Shown here piece by piece: positions 22,699 to 33,202 of a stretch of DNA of 64,000 nt. The first letter of the stretch is position 1. Every line of letters starts with the position of its first letter. This DNA comes from Closterium sp. NIES-65 (lineage: Eukaryota > Streptophyta > Zygnematophyceae > Desmidiales > Closteriaceae): the NCBI GenBank assembly GCA_948144175.1, contig CANXME010002009.1, forward strand, positions 1-64,000, given 5' to 3'. Under the pieces are notes generated by a model. The model did no database searches, was not told the DNA's origin, and saw only the letters and a program-made list of their open reading frames with translations. The translations under genes and the position numbers were made by a program.

Positions 22699-22703
22699 GA
22701 TGG

Positions 22704-23006
22704 CTGAACCGCGGTCGTGAAGCTTCTGGAGTTGTGCCACGAACGGTGACACGTGTTTGGCGACACGCGCCCTTGTCGCAGCGTGCATTCGTCGTGCCAT
22801 GTAGAGCTTCGCCAATCCATCACGCGTTTCGCGTGGTCGTCGTACGTGCTCCAAACCACACACGCGCGCTTGTACGTGCGCACCCACGTTCACAAGACTA
22901 ACTCGAGCCACGCTCACTTTCCAAGGGCGAACTTTCATAACTCCGATTTTTGCGACTTTCGTTGGACGGCGTTCACGAAATTAGCGAAAAGGGTAACCAC
23001 AAAAAG
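22704..23006. other. Spacer between two retrotransposons; possible gag scrap on minus
   Basis: The minus frame 22,938-22,696 (MARRMHAATRARVAKHVSPF onward, then QLQKLHDRGSAI) has the rhythm of a copia gag helical region and would have been the target of A. The similarity is too weak to be sure. Nothing else was seen. Confidence 0.25.
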
Positions 23007-23134
23007 TGTCAGAAACAAGAAGTGATCAACTAGAAACATTTTGGGAGTACAAGTATGAAACCCTAGAGAAATGTACACCCTATAGGCTAACCCACTGTAG
23101 CCTACAAAACAAAAACATATACAATGTTTGAACA
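23007..23134 (-). repeat. 3' LTR of C
   Basis: 128 bp. On minus it reads TGTTCAAACATTG...TTGTTTCTGACA. The purine tract CCCCCACTTAGCCTATGGGG abuts it (23,135-23,155). It contains the family core GTAGGCTACAGTGGGTTAGC. Confidence 0.85.
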
Positions 23135-23334
23135 CCCCCATAGGCTAAGTGGGGGAGAACAAGAGGTCACAAGACCAGTCAAGAAAGACAAAGCAAGCTC
23201 AGGGTGGACCACAACGTCACCACACACTCTAAGCACAAGCAAGAAGCATATATTTAACACAAGCATCACAATGATCTATACCTAGCAAAGCAAGCATGCT
23301 GGTATATATATATAGATCACACTACAGGCAGAGT

Positions 23335-25534
23335 CTACAACAAGTGAGGAAAAGTGGGCACAAGCCGTAGCAAAGTGCAAAAACGCTGATGATCACCAGA
23401 CTGAAGCGCCTTGGTGAATATATCAGCAGTGTTGGCCTGAGTGGCCACGTAACGCAGACGATTCTGACCACGCTGCTGCAACTCTCGAGCCAGAAAGTAA
23501 CGTAAAGCAATGTGCTTCGTTCTGTGCTCCAGTCTTTGCTCCTCACACAAGGCAATGGCAGCCTTGTTGTCGACGTACAGCACTGGAGGAGAACGAGGCC
23601 CCTCTCCCAGGCCGGTCAGCAGGTAGGTGAGCCAGCGTAACTCCTGTGCAGCCATGGCTGTGGCGTAGATCTCAGCCTCACAACTGGAGCTGAGAACTGA
23701 AGACGAACGTGTAGAACGCCACAAAACTGAGCCAGAGCCAAGGCTGAAGGTGTTACCCTGTGATGACCGCTTAGTAGCCTAGTCGTCAACCCAAGAAGCG
23801 TCTGAGTGCCCAGTGAGAACAACTGGACTCCCCCCTCCAAGCACGAGCCCCATGCCCAATGTACTGCACAAGTAGCGCAATACCCTCTTTGCAGCATCCC
23901 AGTGCACCTTTCGGTGCCTACTAGGAGCCACGTAGCGGGCTAGAAGGCCAAGAGGGTAAACTAGGTCAGGACGAATGCAAGTCATCATGTACATGAGGCA
24001 GCCTACTAGCTCTGGGTAAGGACCACTCGGCTCTACGGACTCATCCGAAGGCAGAGCTGAGAGCGAGTGACCTGTAGCCAGAGGAGTGGCCTGTGCTGAG
24101 GACCAGGTGAAGCCGAAGCGCTGAAGGACCTGCTGCACCATGTGTGACGAAGTCAGTGTGATGGTGCCGTGTGCTCCGTCCCGGGTGATCTGCAAGCCAA
24201 AGTAGCTGCGCAGTTCACCCAGGTCTGTGCACGTGTGTCTCTTCTGCAGCTCCGACTTTATGTGGACGAGAGCCTCAGTGTCAGCAATGGCAAAGACCAA
24301 GTCGTCGACGTACACGAGGATGTAGAACGGCGGCAAAGAAGTGTCGGTGCGCAGAAACAGCGACGGGTCAGCAGTAGAAGGCACGAACCCAAGTGCCGCA
24401 AGAGTAGTCCTTAGTGTGTCGTGCCACTCATGTGGCGCCTGGCGGAGACAGTAGACCGGCCGCCGGAGGCTCCACTGGGTACCAGGAGGAAACGACCCAG
24501 TGAAGCTAGGAGGGCGGCGCAGCCAGATCTCCTCGTGCAGGCTGCCCTGCAAGAAAGCTATGCTGAAGTCAAGAGAGTGAAGCTCGTAGTCACGCTGAGC
24601 AGCAACGTGCAGTAGCACCCGAAGAGTGGTCATCTTTGGGGTGGGGGAGAAGGTCTGAAAGAACTCTACTCCCTCTCGCTGTCTGAAGCCTCGAGCAACG
24701 TAACGAGCCTTGAAGACACGCGGAGAACCCGGCGGCCGCTTCACCCTGAAAATTCACATGTCACTGCCGATGTTCGCTCCAGGAAGGGGAACCTCGTCGA
24801 CGTAAGTGCTAGTGGACTTCCAAGATGCCATCTCTGCGTCCATGGCTTACTGCCACTGAGAGGAGTACTCACACGCGATCGCCTCAGCGTAAGAGCGCGG
24901 GGTCGGGATGTCTGGAGCATCCGGGTCTCCCACAGGGACAAGCAGCATGGACACGAGATGTGGCGCAGCGGCTGCAAGACACTCAAGGTCCTCCTGTCTG
25001 TCCTCAAGGACGTCCGTGCCTAGAGCACACTCACCCCTGACGGACGGAGGATAGACAGACTCAGACTCAGCAACAAGACTGGCGGCGTAGTCTAGACGAC
25101 ATTGAGCAGCTAAGTCGACAAGCTCAGCAACTAGGGCAGACGCTGCAGCAGACTCAAAGGAAGGGTCAGTGATAGCAGTGGCCAGGAGACGCGTGACAGT
25201 AGGACTGGCAGCACGAAGAGAGTCAGACTTCCGGTCAGCAAGAACAGGAAGAGAGGACGCAGGAGGAGACAGCAGAGGGACTTGCTGTGGAGCAGTGGAA
25301 GGACGCAGAGTCATATAGTGTGTGCCAGGCACAGGTGGAGGACGCTCACGCGGACCACGGCGACCAGTGCGAGCAGCACGAATAGGTGACACAGGACGAG
25401 ACACAGGCGACACAGGACGAGACTCAGGCTCACGATGCTCTGTAAGACTGCCTGTCGGACCAGTGTAGGGAGAAGGACCAGGAAGTGGCGAGGCTGGCGG
25501 TAGCTGTGATTGCGACTGGACAGGCGGAGGACAC
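23335..25534 (-). pseudogene. C reverse transcriptase and RNase H
   Basis: RT: FKARYVARGFRQREGVEFFQ, LDFSIAFLQGS (first Asp), VYCLRQAPHEWH and ILVYVDDLVFA, all in one frame from 24,744. RNase H: GHSDASWVDD, then a TAG near 23,779, then CEAEIYATAMAAQEL, LYVDNKAAIAL and ANTADIFTKAL. This is the best preserved RT of the short-LTR family here, broken only by the stop and by a separated N-terminal frame (25,413-24,847). Confidence 0.85.
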
Positions 25535-25536
25535 CT

Positions 25537-27598
25537 TTAGGAGGGAGGAGGACTAGGAGGAGGCGGTTGACCAAGAACCTGCTGAAGGAGCGGAACGAAG
25601 TACGGTCGCGGCCGTGAAGTGCCCCCAGAAGCAGTAGAGATAGCACCAGTACCTCCAGCCGAACCAGCACCAGCAGCACCTCCAGCAGCTCCAGAACCTC
25701 CAGCAACACCAGGAGCACCTCCAACAGCTCCAGAACCTCCAGCAGCACCAGCAGCACCTCTAAGAGCTCCAGGATCTCCAGCAGCACCAGCAGCACCTCG
25801 AGCACCTCCAGCACCTCCAGCAGCACCAGCACCAGCAGCACCTCTAGCAGCTTCAGAACCTCCAGCAGCAGTAGGGCCTCCAGCGAGCGGTACCTCAACA
25901 CCAGGAGCTCCACTCCGGAGGCTGCAGCGACGAGCGTACCACTCACGCAGCCGCTGAGGGGAGGGAGGCTCCGGCTGCGACACTACACCCGCAGGGCCAC
26001 CAGCCCCAGCTCCAGCAGACCCCCCAGCCCCATAACGGAGGCTATAACGCTGGGAGTACCACTCACGCAGCTGCTGTGAATAGGGAGCGCCAACAGGCAC
26101 AGTACGATCAGTCTCAGAACCCCCAGCCTCAGGTCCTCTAGGCTCAGCACCCCCAGTCGCAACACCCCCAGGCTCACCATCCGTAGTCTGCGCACCCCCA
26201 GACTCAGCACCCCCAGTCTCCGCACCCCCAGGCTCAGCACCTCCAGTCTCAGTACCCCCAGACCCAGCACCACCAGGCTCAGCACGCTCAGCACCTCGCG
26301 CAGGACCAGAGTCAACAGCTACCTCGACAGGCTCGACCGGGTCTACCTGGGAAACACCTGAGGGAGCAGCAACCTGGGGAGGGAGGGGGTCTACCGACGG
26401 GACACCTGGGGTGAGGAAGAGCGGCGGGGGGGGGGAGTGAGGCAGTGCGGTAGGGGAAGAGACGGTAAAAGGGTACCGACTCGTCAAAGGTGTCGTCCTG
26501 AGAGGCGAAGACACGGCGCGAGGTGGGGTGGTAAAACTGCCAGCCGGGCGCGTCAGAAACAAAGCCAAGGAAGACACAGGGAACGGCACGGGAGGGGAGC
26601 TTGTCCGCGGACGTATCGCGGACAAAGGCTTGACATCCCCAGACTCGGAATACCAACGCATCGCCAACCTCCCCCGTCCAATGCAGGGTAGGCGAGGTCT
26701 CCGGAACAGAGACACGGGGCCAGAGGTTGAGAAGATGCGCGGCGTACTGCACTGCAAACGGCCACAGGAAATGGGGGGCAGCCGCATGGATCATGGAGGT
26801 ACGAGCGACCTCCATGACGAGACCAATGCGGCGCTCAGCAACCCCATTCTGCTGCGGAGATGCCAGGAGAGTGAATGTCTGGCGGATGCCCTGCTCCGCA
26901 CAGTAGGCTGCCAAGAGGTCAGAGGAAAGCTCGCCACCTCAATCAGAGTGCAGACGTAGGACAGGAAAGTCCGACTGGAACCGCTCGCGGAGCTGGAGAC
27001 GAGCAGCGCGGATCCAGGGGATCAAGACATCAGGGACCTCACCCTTGGTACGCAAGGGGAAGACCGTGGTGTAGCGCGTGTAGTCGTCGACGACCAGCAG
27101 AAAGTACCGCTCGTGGCCCTGTCCCCGGACGCGGGCGAGGCCCCACACGTCCAGGTGGAGAGTCTGCAGGGGAGCCTCTGTGGGAGGGAACGAGGAAGAG
27201 TGAGGAGCGGCGCGCTGCCACACCTCGACACAGGGAAGACAGGGAGGAGCAGGCGAGGGTGGGAGGGGAGGGAAAACCCTGGGAAGACCAGAGACAAGGT
27301 ACCTGGAGTGCATGCCGTGAAGGCGCCTCACTGACGGGTGACCAAGGCGGTGGTGCCAGAGGACAAGCCTGTGCGACAGGGAGCGACACGAGCAGGGGGC
27401 CGACAGCTGACCTGACGCAGACGCAAACGCAGTTACTTGAGGGGACTCAGTGGTCAGTATGTACAAGTCCGACCTCGGCTGCCGAGTGAAGATAGCCAGG
27501 TGACGACCCGTCTGGGCACACGTGCAGTGCGTCACACGCTCGTAGGCAGGGGTGAACTGGTGAACACCCGCGTCCTGGAGCGTGGAACCCGCCACCAA
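25537..27598 (-). pseudogene. C integrase and Gly/Ala/Pro linker
   Basis: The finger is LVLWHHRLGHPSVRRLHGMH...CLPCVEV. The core is FLLVVDDYTRYTT, then LHSD followed by TGA (26,939-26,941) and GGE, then GVAERRIGLVMEV. The conserved tail FYHPTSRRVFASQDDTFDES follows. The linker has GGAETGGAEPGG units and RLREWYARR repeats (25,930, 26,060). One nonsense codon separates the two halves of an otherwise complete integrase. Confidence 0.85.
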
Positions 27599-28634
27599 GT
27601 TCGTAGAGAACGAGGGGAGGTAGAGGTTCGACAGCGTGCCAGACGGGACAGCAGGACAAGGGAGGGCAGTGGTGGAGGCCGCAAGAACCGGACCCCCTGA
27701 GGGGTCAGCAGGGAGACAGCAACCGGTCTAGGAAGCTGCTCTAGGGCAGTGCGGTCGCGAAAGAAACAGCGGGAAGCACCTGAGTCCAATGTGAAGGTGT
27801 GCAGTGCCTCAGTAGGTGCGGTACCAGCAGACGCACTAGGACTAGCACCTAGGGCAGCAGCCTCACCAGGATCTAGAGCAGCAGACGCACTAGCACCTAG
27901 AGCTGCAGCCGCACTGGTCCCAATACCCGGGTCGGGCTGTACACTCATGTAACAGTCACCCTCAACACTAATAGTCAATGCATACATAGCAGCAAGGATA
28001 GCATCATAATCAAGAGCAAATATATTAATCCCCTTCTTAAGCAGATCAGCCCAGCGGGGCAGCTCAGAGGCGTCAGGAAACTGCTCGCGCCAGGCGTCGT
28101 CGAGGCGAAAAAAACAGCGCTGCGCCGTGTGAAACCTCCCACAGGTCTGGCCAGGGCGGTCACCTGTGCGGATGACGTACGGGCAGGTACCTCCACCCCC
28201 AGACCCCCCACGCTGAGAGTACCACTCACGGAGCTGCTGGGGCGACTGGGTCTCGCTGGGACGCTGCTGCTGCTGCCTCTGGTCGCCGCCGAACCCGCCA
28301 CGCTGAACCGCTCCACCGCGCCCTCCACCAGCTCCACCGCCGCCACCACTGCCACCACCACCCCCGCCACCTCCACCACCGCCGCCTCCACCACCCCCGG
28401 CCCCGCCACCGCCCCCCCCACCACCATCACCATTCCCACCACCGCCGCCACCGCCTCCGCCCCCTCCACCCCCTCCACCACTACCTCCCCCGCTGCCACC
28501 TCCGCCACCCCGGCCCCCCTTGCCCCTACCGCCCTTGCGCCGCCCACTGGGAGCGTACGCAGCTCCGACCCCTTCAGCACCTAGGAAGTCGACAGCAGCA
28601 GCAGATGCAATGGAGAGGAGAAGGGGGAGGGGGA
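27532..28634 (-). pseudogene. C gag C-terminal part and protease
   Basis: The gag part starts at the D junction with LLLSIASAAAVDFLGAEGVG, followed by a Gly-rich block. The wide-spaced knuckle is CPYVIRTGDRPGQTCGRFHT then AQRC (CX13CX3HX4C, about 28,175-28,106). FRLDDAWREQFPDASELPRW follows. The protease has FTLDSGASRCFFRDRTALEQ (about 27,800-27,740). Confidence 0.8.
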
Positions 28635-28759
28635 TGAGAAACTGAACGAGAATGGAATGACTAAGGGAAACTTGGGTACAAGTACAAACCCTAGAAAGCT
28701 GTACCCTATATGTGTTACCCCACTATAGCCTACATTAGCTATGTCATATAAATCTGACA
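28635..28759 (-). repeat. 3' LTR of D
   Basis: 125 bp. On minus TGTCAGATTT...TCAGTTTCTCA. It is closest to the A LTRs. The purine tract CCCCCACTTTGCCTATGGGG adjoins it. Confidence 0.9.
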
Positions 28760-29453
28760 CACCCCCATAGGCAAAGTGGGGGAGAACAAGGGGTCACAAG
28801 ACCAGTCAAGCAAAGTAAAGCAAGCTCAGGGTGGATCACAAAGTCACCACACATTCCGAGCACAAGTTCAAGGCGACAAGGCCAGTTCACATGAAGGATT
28901 ACATATATATATAAGGCTAGACAAGCGAGAGCAGGTGTATATATATATGCAACAGTACAAACAAGGTCAACGGGTGAGCAAGTGAGGCAAGGTAGACACA
29001 AGACCCAGCTGAGTACAAAAGCGCTGATGATCACAAGGCACAAGTCCCTTGGTGAAGATATCAGCAGTGTTGGCTTCTGAGGCCACGTACGCAAGGCGCA
29101 GCTGACCACGCTGCTGTAGCTCATGAGCAAGGAAGTAGCGGAGAGCAATATGTTCTTCGTTCTGTGCTCCAGTCTCTGCTCTCGACACAAGGCCAGCATG
29201 GCCTTGTTTTCTATGTACATCACTAGAGGAGAACGAGGCGGCTCTCCGAGGTCAGTCAGCAGGTAGGTGAGCCAGCGAAGCTCCTGTGCAGCCATGGCCC
29301 CGGCGTAGATCTCAGCCTCACAACTGGAGCCGAGAACAGAAGACGAGCGGGTAGCCCACCACGAAACAGAGCCGGAACCAAGGCTGAAGGTGTAACCCTG
29401 TGACGACCGCTGCGTAGCCTGGTCGTTAGCCCAAGAAGCGTCTGCGTGCCCAG
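28744..29453 (-). pseudogene. D RNase H, C-terminal part
   Basis: The minus frames encode GHADASWANDQATQRSSQGY, CEAEIYAGAMAAQEL, SPLVMYIENKAMLAL and ANTADIFTKGLVP. The third RNase H Asp (VDNK in the other copies) is Glu here. A frameshift near 29,160 separates the halves. The coding is cut by E at 29,458. Confidence 0.8.
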
Positions 29454-30775
29454 TGAGGTGTCGAAAATAGTTGAACGAGGATTGAGTTAAGTTGAAACTA
29501 GGGCCTAGGCTTAGGAGCCTAGGCCCGAGATTAGGTGTCGAGTAGTTCTTGCCTAGGGTGAGGTTCGAGTGAGTTGGAAGAGAAGTTGGGAAGAATGTGT
29601 TTCACTATAGGTTTCGAAGAACATATAGCAAAGGAAACAAATAAGGTGCACCACCAAACAAAGTTTAAATAACTACACTAACTACAGCTATAGGCAGTTA
29701 TAAATATAAATTCTAACACTCCCCCATAGCTGCCTGCAGCAGGAGTGTGTGCAGAATACAACCTGCAGGTGTACACATGCAAAACAATAAAAAACAAGCA
29801 ACAGCAGGAACTGCAGGCGGGCTGACACTAACTGGTCACCCCCTCCATCTCCTCACCCTCCTCCTTCCCCTCCCCCACACTGCTGCAGGAGCAGCAGAGA
29901 AGGGGGGAAGAGAGGAGAGGTGGAGGGACGGCTGTTGGTTGCCTCACACCCGCCACCCCGGTGCCACTCCCCCTGCTCCCCCACACCCTCACACCCTCCC
30001 CCCCAGCGGCAGCTGCAGCAGTGGGAACGAAAGGAGGAGGAGGGGAAGGGAAGGAGACGACCCAACACTCCAACACATGCCACCCCCATACCCTCCTCCC
30101 CGCGGCTGCAGGAAGACAAAGGAGGAGGGGGTGGGCGGGAAGAAAGCCGCAGAGCGGCTAAACTGTGTTGGCGCTGATAGGTCAGGGGCGGCTGCAGGGA
30201 GAGCAGGGGCGGAAAGGCCCGTCGCGTGCCACGGGGCGCACGACGGGTAAGTTTAAGTGAAAGGGCCCGATCGTGTGCCTCGGGGCGCACGACGAGCAGG
30301 GCACCGTCGCGTGCCACGAGGCGCACGACGGGCAGGTTTAGGGCGCCGTCGCGTGCCACGGGGCGTGCGACGGGCAGAGAAGGAGTCACACGCCAACCGG
30401 GGGCGGGACAAGGGAAAATCGCCACGCGCCCTAGGCGCGCGACCGGAAAATCGTGGGAGCGGAAACGTGAGGCGGGCACACAGGCCAGAACGAACGTCGC
30501 TCTGATAGCAAGTCGAAAATAGTTGAAGGAGGATTGAGTTAAGTTGAAACTAGGGCCTAGGCTTAGGAGCCTAGGCCCGAGATTAGGTGTCAAGTAGTTC
30601 TAGCCTAGGGTGAGGTTCGAGTGAGTTGGAAGAGAAGTTGGGAAGAATGTGTTTCACTATAGGTTTCGAAGAACATATAGCAAAGGAAACAAATAAGGTG
30701 CACCACCAAACAAAGTTTAAATAACTACACTAACTACAGCTACAGGCAGTTACAAATATAAATTCTGACATGAGG
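29454..30775 (-). mobile_element. Miniature LTR retrotransposon E (TRIM-like)
   Basis: The whole element is 1,312 bp. LTRs of 260 bp (29,459-29,718 and 30,511-30,770, 7 mismatches by eye) flank 792 bp of internal DNA without recognisable gag or pol. The 5-bp duplication TGAGG is present at 29,454-29,458 and 30,771-30,775, and removing E restores the D RNase H frame context. On minus, a primer site TGCTATCAGAGCGACG (30,510-30,495) follows the 5' LTR and a purine tract (29,719-29,745) precedes the 3' LTR. The internal part has GTGCCACGGGGCGCACGACG repeats. It must have been mobilised by enzymes of another element. Confidence 0.9.
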
Positions 30776-32540
30776 ACCACTGGACTCTGCCCTCCAAGCA
30801 CAAGCCCCATGACCGACGTACTGCACAAGTAGCGCAACACCCTCTTCGCTGCAGCCATGTGCTCCGGTCTGTGTCTCCCAGAGCGTGCAAGAATGCTAAG
30901 AGGGTATGCAAGGTCAGGTCGTGTGCAAGTCATCAGGTACATGAGGCAGCCAACAAGCTCTGGGTACGAGCCACTCGACTCTACGGACTCATCAGAAGGC
31001 AGAGCTGAGAGCGAGTGGCGAGTAGGCAGAGGAGTGGCCTGAGGCGAGGAGTACGTGAAGCCGAAGCGCTGAAGGACCTGCTGCACCATGTGTGACAAAG
31101 TCAGGGTAATGGTGCGGCGTGCTCTGTCCTGGGTGATCTACAAGCCAATGTAGCTGCGTAGTTCACCCAGGTCTGTGCACGTGTGTCTCTTCTACAGCTC
31201 GGACTTCACGTGGGCGAGTCCAGCAGTGTGAGCTGTGGCAAAGACCAAGTCGTCGACGTACACGAGGATGTAGAACGGCGGCAAAGAAGTGTCGGTGCGC
31301 AGAAACAGCGACGGGTCGGCAGTCGAGGGAGCAAACCCAAGAGCCGCAAGTGTAGTCCTCAGTGTGTCGTGCCACTCACGCGGTGCCTGGCGGAGACCGT
31401 AGACTGGCCGCCGGAGGCTCCACTGGGTGCCTGGAGGAAAAGACCCAGTGAAGCTAGGTGGGCGACGCAGCCAGATCTCCTCGTGCAGGCTGCCCTGCAA
31501 GAAAGCAGTGCTGAAGTCAAGAGAGTGCAGCTCGTAGTCGCGGTGAGCAGCTATGTGTAGCAGTACCCGAAGAGTGGTCATCTTCGGGGTGGGAGAGAAG
31601 GTCTGAAAGTAGTCAACTCCCTGCCGCTGACTGAAGCCACGAGCCACGTAACGCGCCTTGAAGACAGGCGGAGAACCCGGCGGCCGCTTCACCCTGAAAA
31701 TCCACATGCCACTGATGATGTTCGCCCCAGGCGGGGGAACCTCGTCAACGTAGGTGCCTGTGGACTTCCAGGAAGCCATCTCTGTGTCCATAGCTGCCTG
31801 CCACTAAGAGGAGTAGGGACCCTCTATCGCCTCCGCGTAAGAGCGCGGAGTCGGGATGTCAAGTGCATCCAGGTCTCCCTCAGGGGTAAGCAGTACGGAC
31901 ACGAGATGAGGTGAAGCAGCAGCCAAACACTGGAACTCCTCCTGCCTGTCCTCAAGGACGTCCGTGCCAAGGGCACACTCACCCCCGACGGACGGAGGAC
32001 AGACAGACTCAGACTCAGCGACAAGACTAGCAGCGTAGTCTAGACGACAGCGAGCAGCGAAGTCGACGAGCTCAGCAACTAGGGCAGACGCAGCAGTGGA
32101 CTCAAAGGAAGGGTCAGTGACGACAGTAGCAAGGAGACGCGTGACAGTAGGACTGGCAGCACGAAGAGAGACCGACTCCGGGTCGGCAAGAGTAGGAAGC
32201 GAGGACTCAGGAGGAGAAGGCAAAGGGGCACGCAGAGGAGCAGTGGACGGACGTAGAGACATCCGGTGCGTGCCAGGGACAGGAGGAGGACGCTGACGCG
32301 AACCACGACCACTAGTGCGAGCAGGACGGACAGGCGACGCAGGGCGAGACGCAGGCTCACGACGCTCAGCAAGACCTCCAGTAGGACCAGTGTAGGGAGA
32401 AGGAGCAGGCAGTGGGGAGGACGGCTGTAACTGTAACTGTGACGGGACAAGCTGTGGACACTCTAAGGGAGGAGGAGGACCAGTAGAAGGCGGGAGACCA
32501 AGAACCTGCTGAAGGAGCGGAACGAAGTACGGCCGAGGCC
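30776..32540 (-). pseudogene. D reverse transcriptase and upstream linker
   Basis: The linker is RPRPYFVPLLQQVLGLPPST onward (32,540-31,804), with a TAG near 31,805. RT: FKARYVARGFSQRQGVDYFQ, LDFSTAFLQGS, VYGLRQAPREWH, and FLRTDTSLPPFYILVYVDDL, all in one frame 31,791-31,192. It continues after stops at 31,189 and about 31,140 with SHMVQQVLQRFGFTYSSPQA to 30,776. Confidence 0.85.
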
Positions 32541-32550
32541 GCGCGGCGAA

Positions 32551-33202
32551 GGGGAGTGCGAGGGTCGCCACGAGAGGCACCTACAGCTACAATGCTCTTC
32601 TCAGCTGCAAGGAGTTCCTTCTCGAGTAGGTCGATAGTGAGGTCTGTGGAGGAGAGAGCGAGAAAGTGGCCCCTGACAGCGCGAAGAGAGTGAGGGAGGC
32701 GAGTGACTAGGTGGTAGAGGGTGAGGTACATCGGGGGGGGGTTCTTGGCTACGAAATCGGGGGGGAGCGCGGCACGGTAGCTGAGATCACTAGTACGGAG
32801 GTGAGTGATGAGGTCAGCGACAGTGGCAAAGGCAGACAGATCCGGGAAGAGATAGGGCAGTGAGAGACGGCCTATCGCAGCAGTAGCAGGGGAGGAGTAG
32901 CGTGCAACTACAGCATCGTACAGCTCCTTAGCGGTCTTATGCTGGCCGAAGTGCTCGCGCTCATCTAATGGCAGGTGACTGCGAACGGCTCGGCGAGCAT
33001 GGGCGTCACGAGTCTGCCATAGTGAGCGAGCAGTACTGTCAGCAGTAGCAGCAGGTGCGGGGGCAGCGCCGGACGTGTGGTCATATAGGGAAACGTCGTC
33101 CCTGGCAGTGATCTGGAGGAACATGTGTAGGTTATCGAGCCAGACATCAAACTTAATCGGTCGGCCCTCAGCGTCAAAAGTGAGAACAGTGGGACTGGCC
33201 AT
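32551..33202 (-). pseudogene. C gag N-terminal part
   Basis: ATG at 33,202: MASPTVLTFDAEGRPIKFDV, then a helical gag (YDAVVARYSSPATAAIGRLS, then NPPPMYLTLYHLVTRLPHSL, then ELLAAEKSIVAVGASRGDPR). It joins out of frame to D at TPL|RRAA (32,551). Unlike A and B it reads through the poly-C stretch without a frameshift, so it shows how the gag should join. Confidence 0.85.

Larger units (their letters stand above)
13672..22703 (+). mobile_element. Composite Ty1/copia element A/B with GATGG target duplication
   Basis: Outer LTRs of 125 bp lie at 13,677-13,801 and 22,574-22,698 (7 mismatches by eye). They are flanked by the same 5-bp direct repeat GATGG (13,672-13,676 and 22,699-22,703), so they belong to one insertion. 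Inside are a first primer site, leader and partial gag (to 15,390). A third LTR of a diverged subfamily follows (B, 15,391-15,512) with its own primer site, leader and gag, and then protease, integrase, RT and RNase H. The order is Ty1/copia. Coding is broken by frameshifts and small deletions. Confidence 0.9.
28635..32550 (-). mobile_element. 5'-truncated copia element D inside C, itself split by E
   Basis: D consists of the linker before RT, then RT, RNase H, purine tract and a 3' LTR (28,635-28,759). Its upstream part (5' LTR, gag, protease, integrase) is absent. The right end is at RRAASAVLRSAP-coding sequence (pol linker), directly against C gag. GGGGA lies at 28,630-28,634 and again at 32,551-32,555. 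E sits in the RNase H at 29,459-30,770. Confidence 0.8.
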
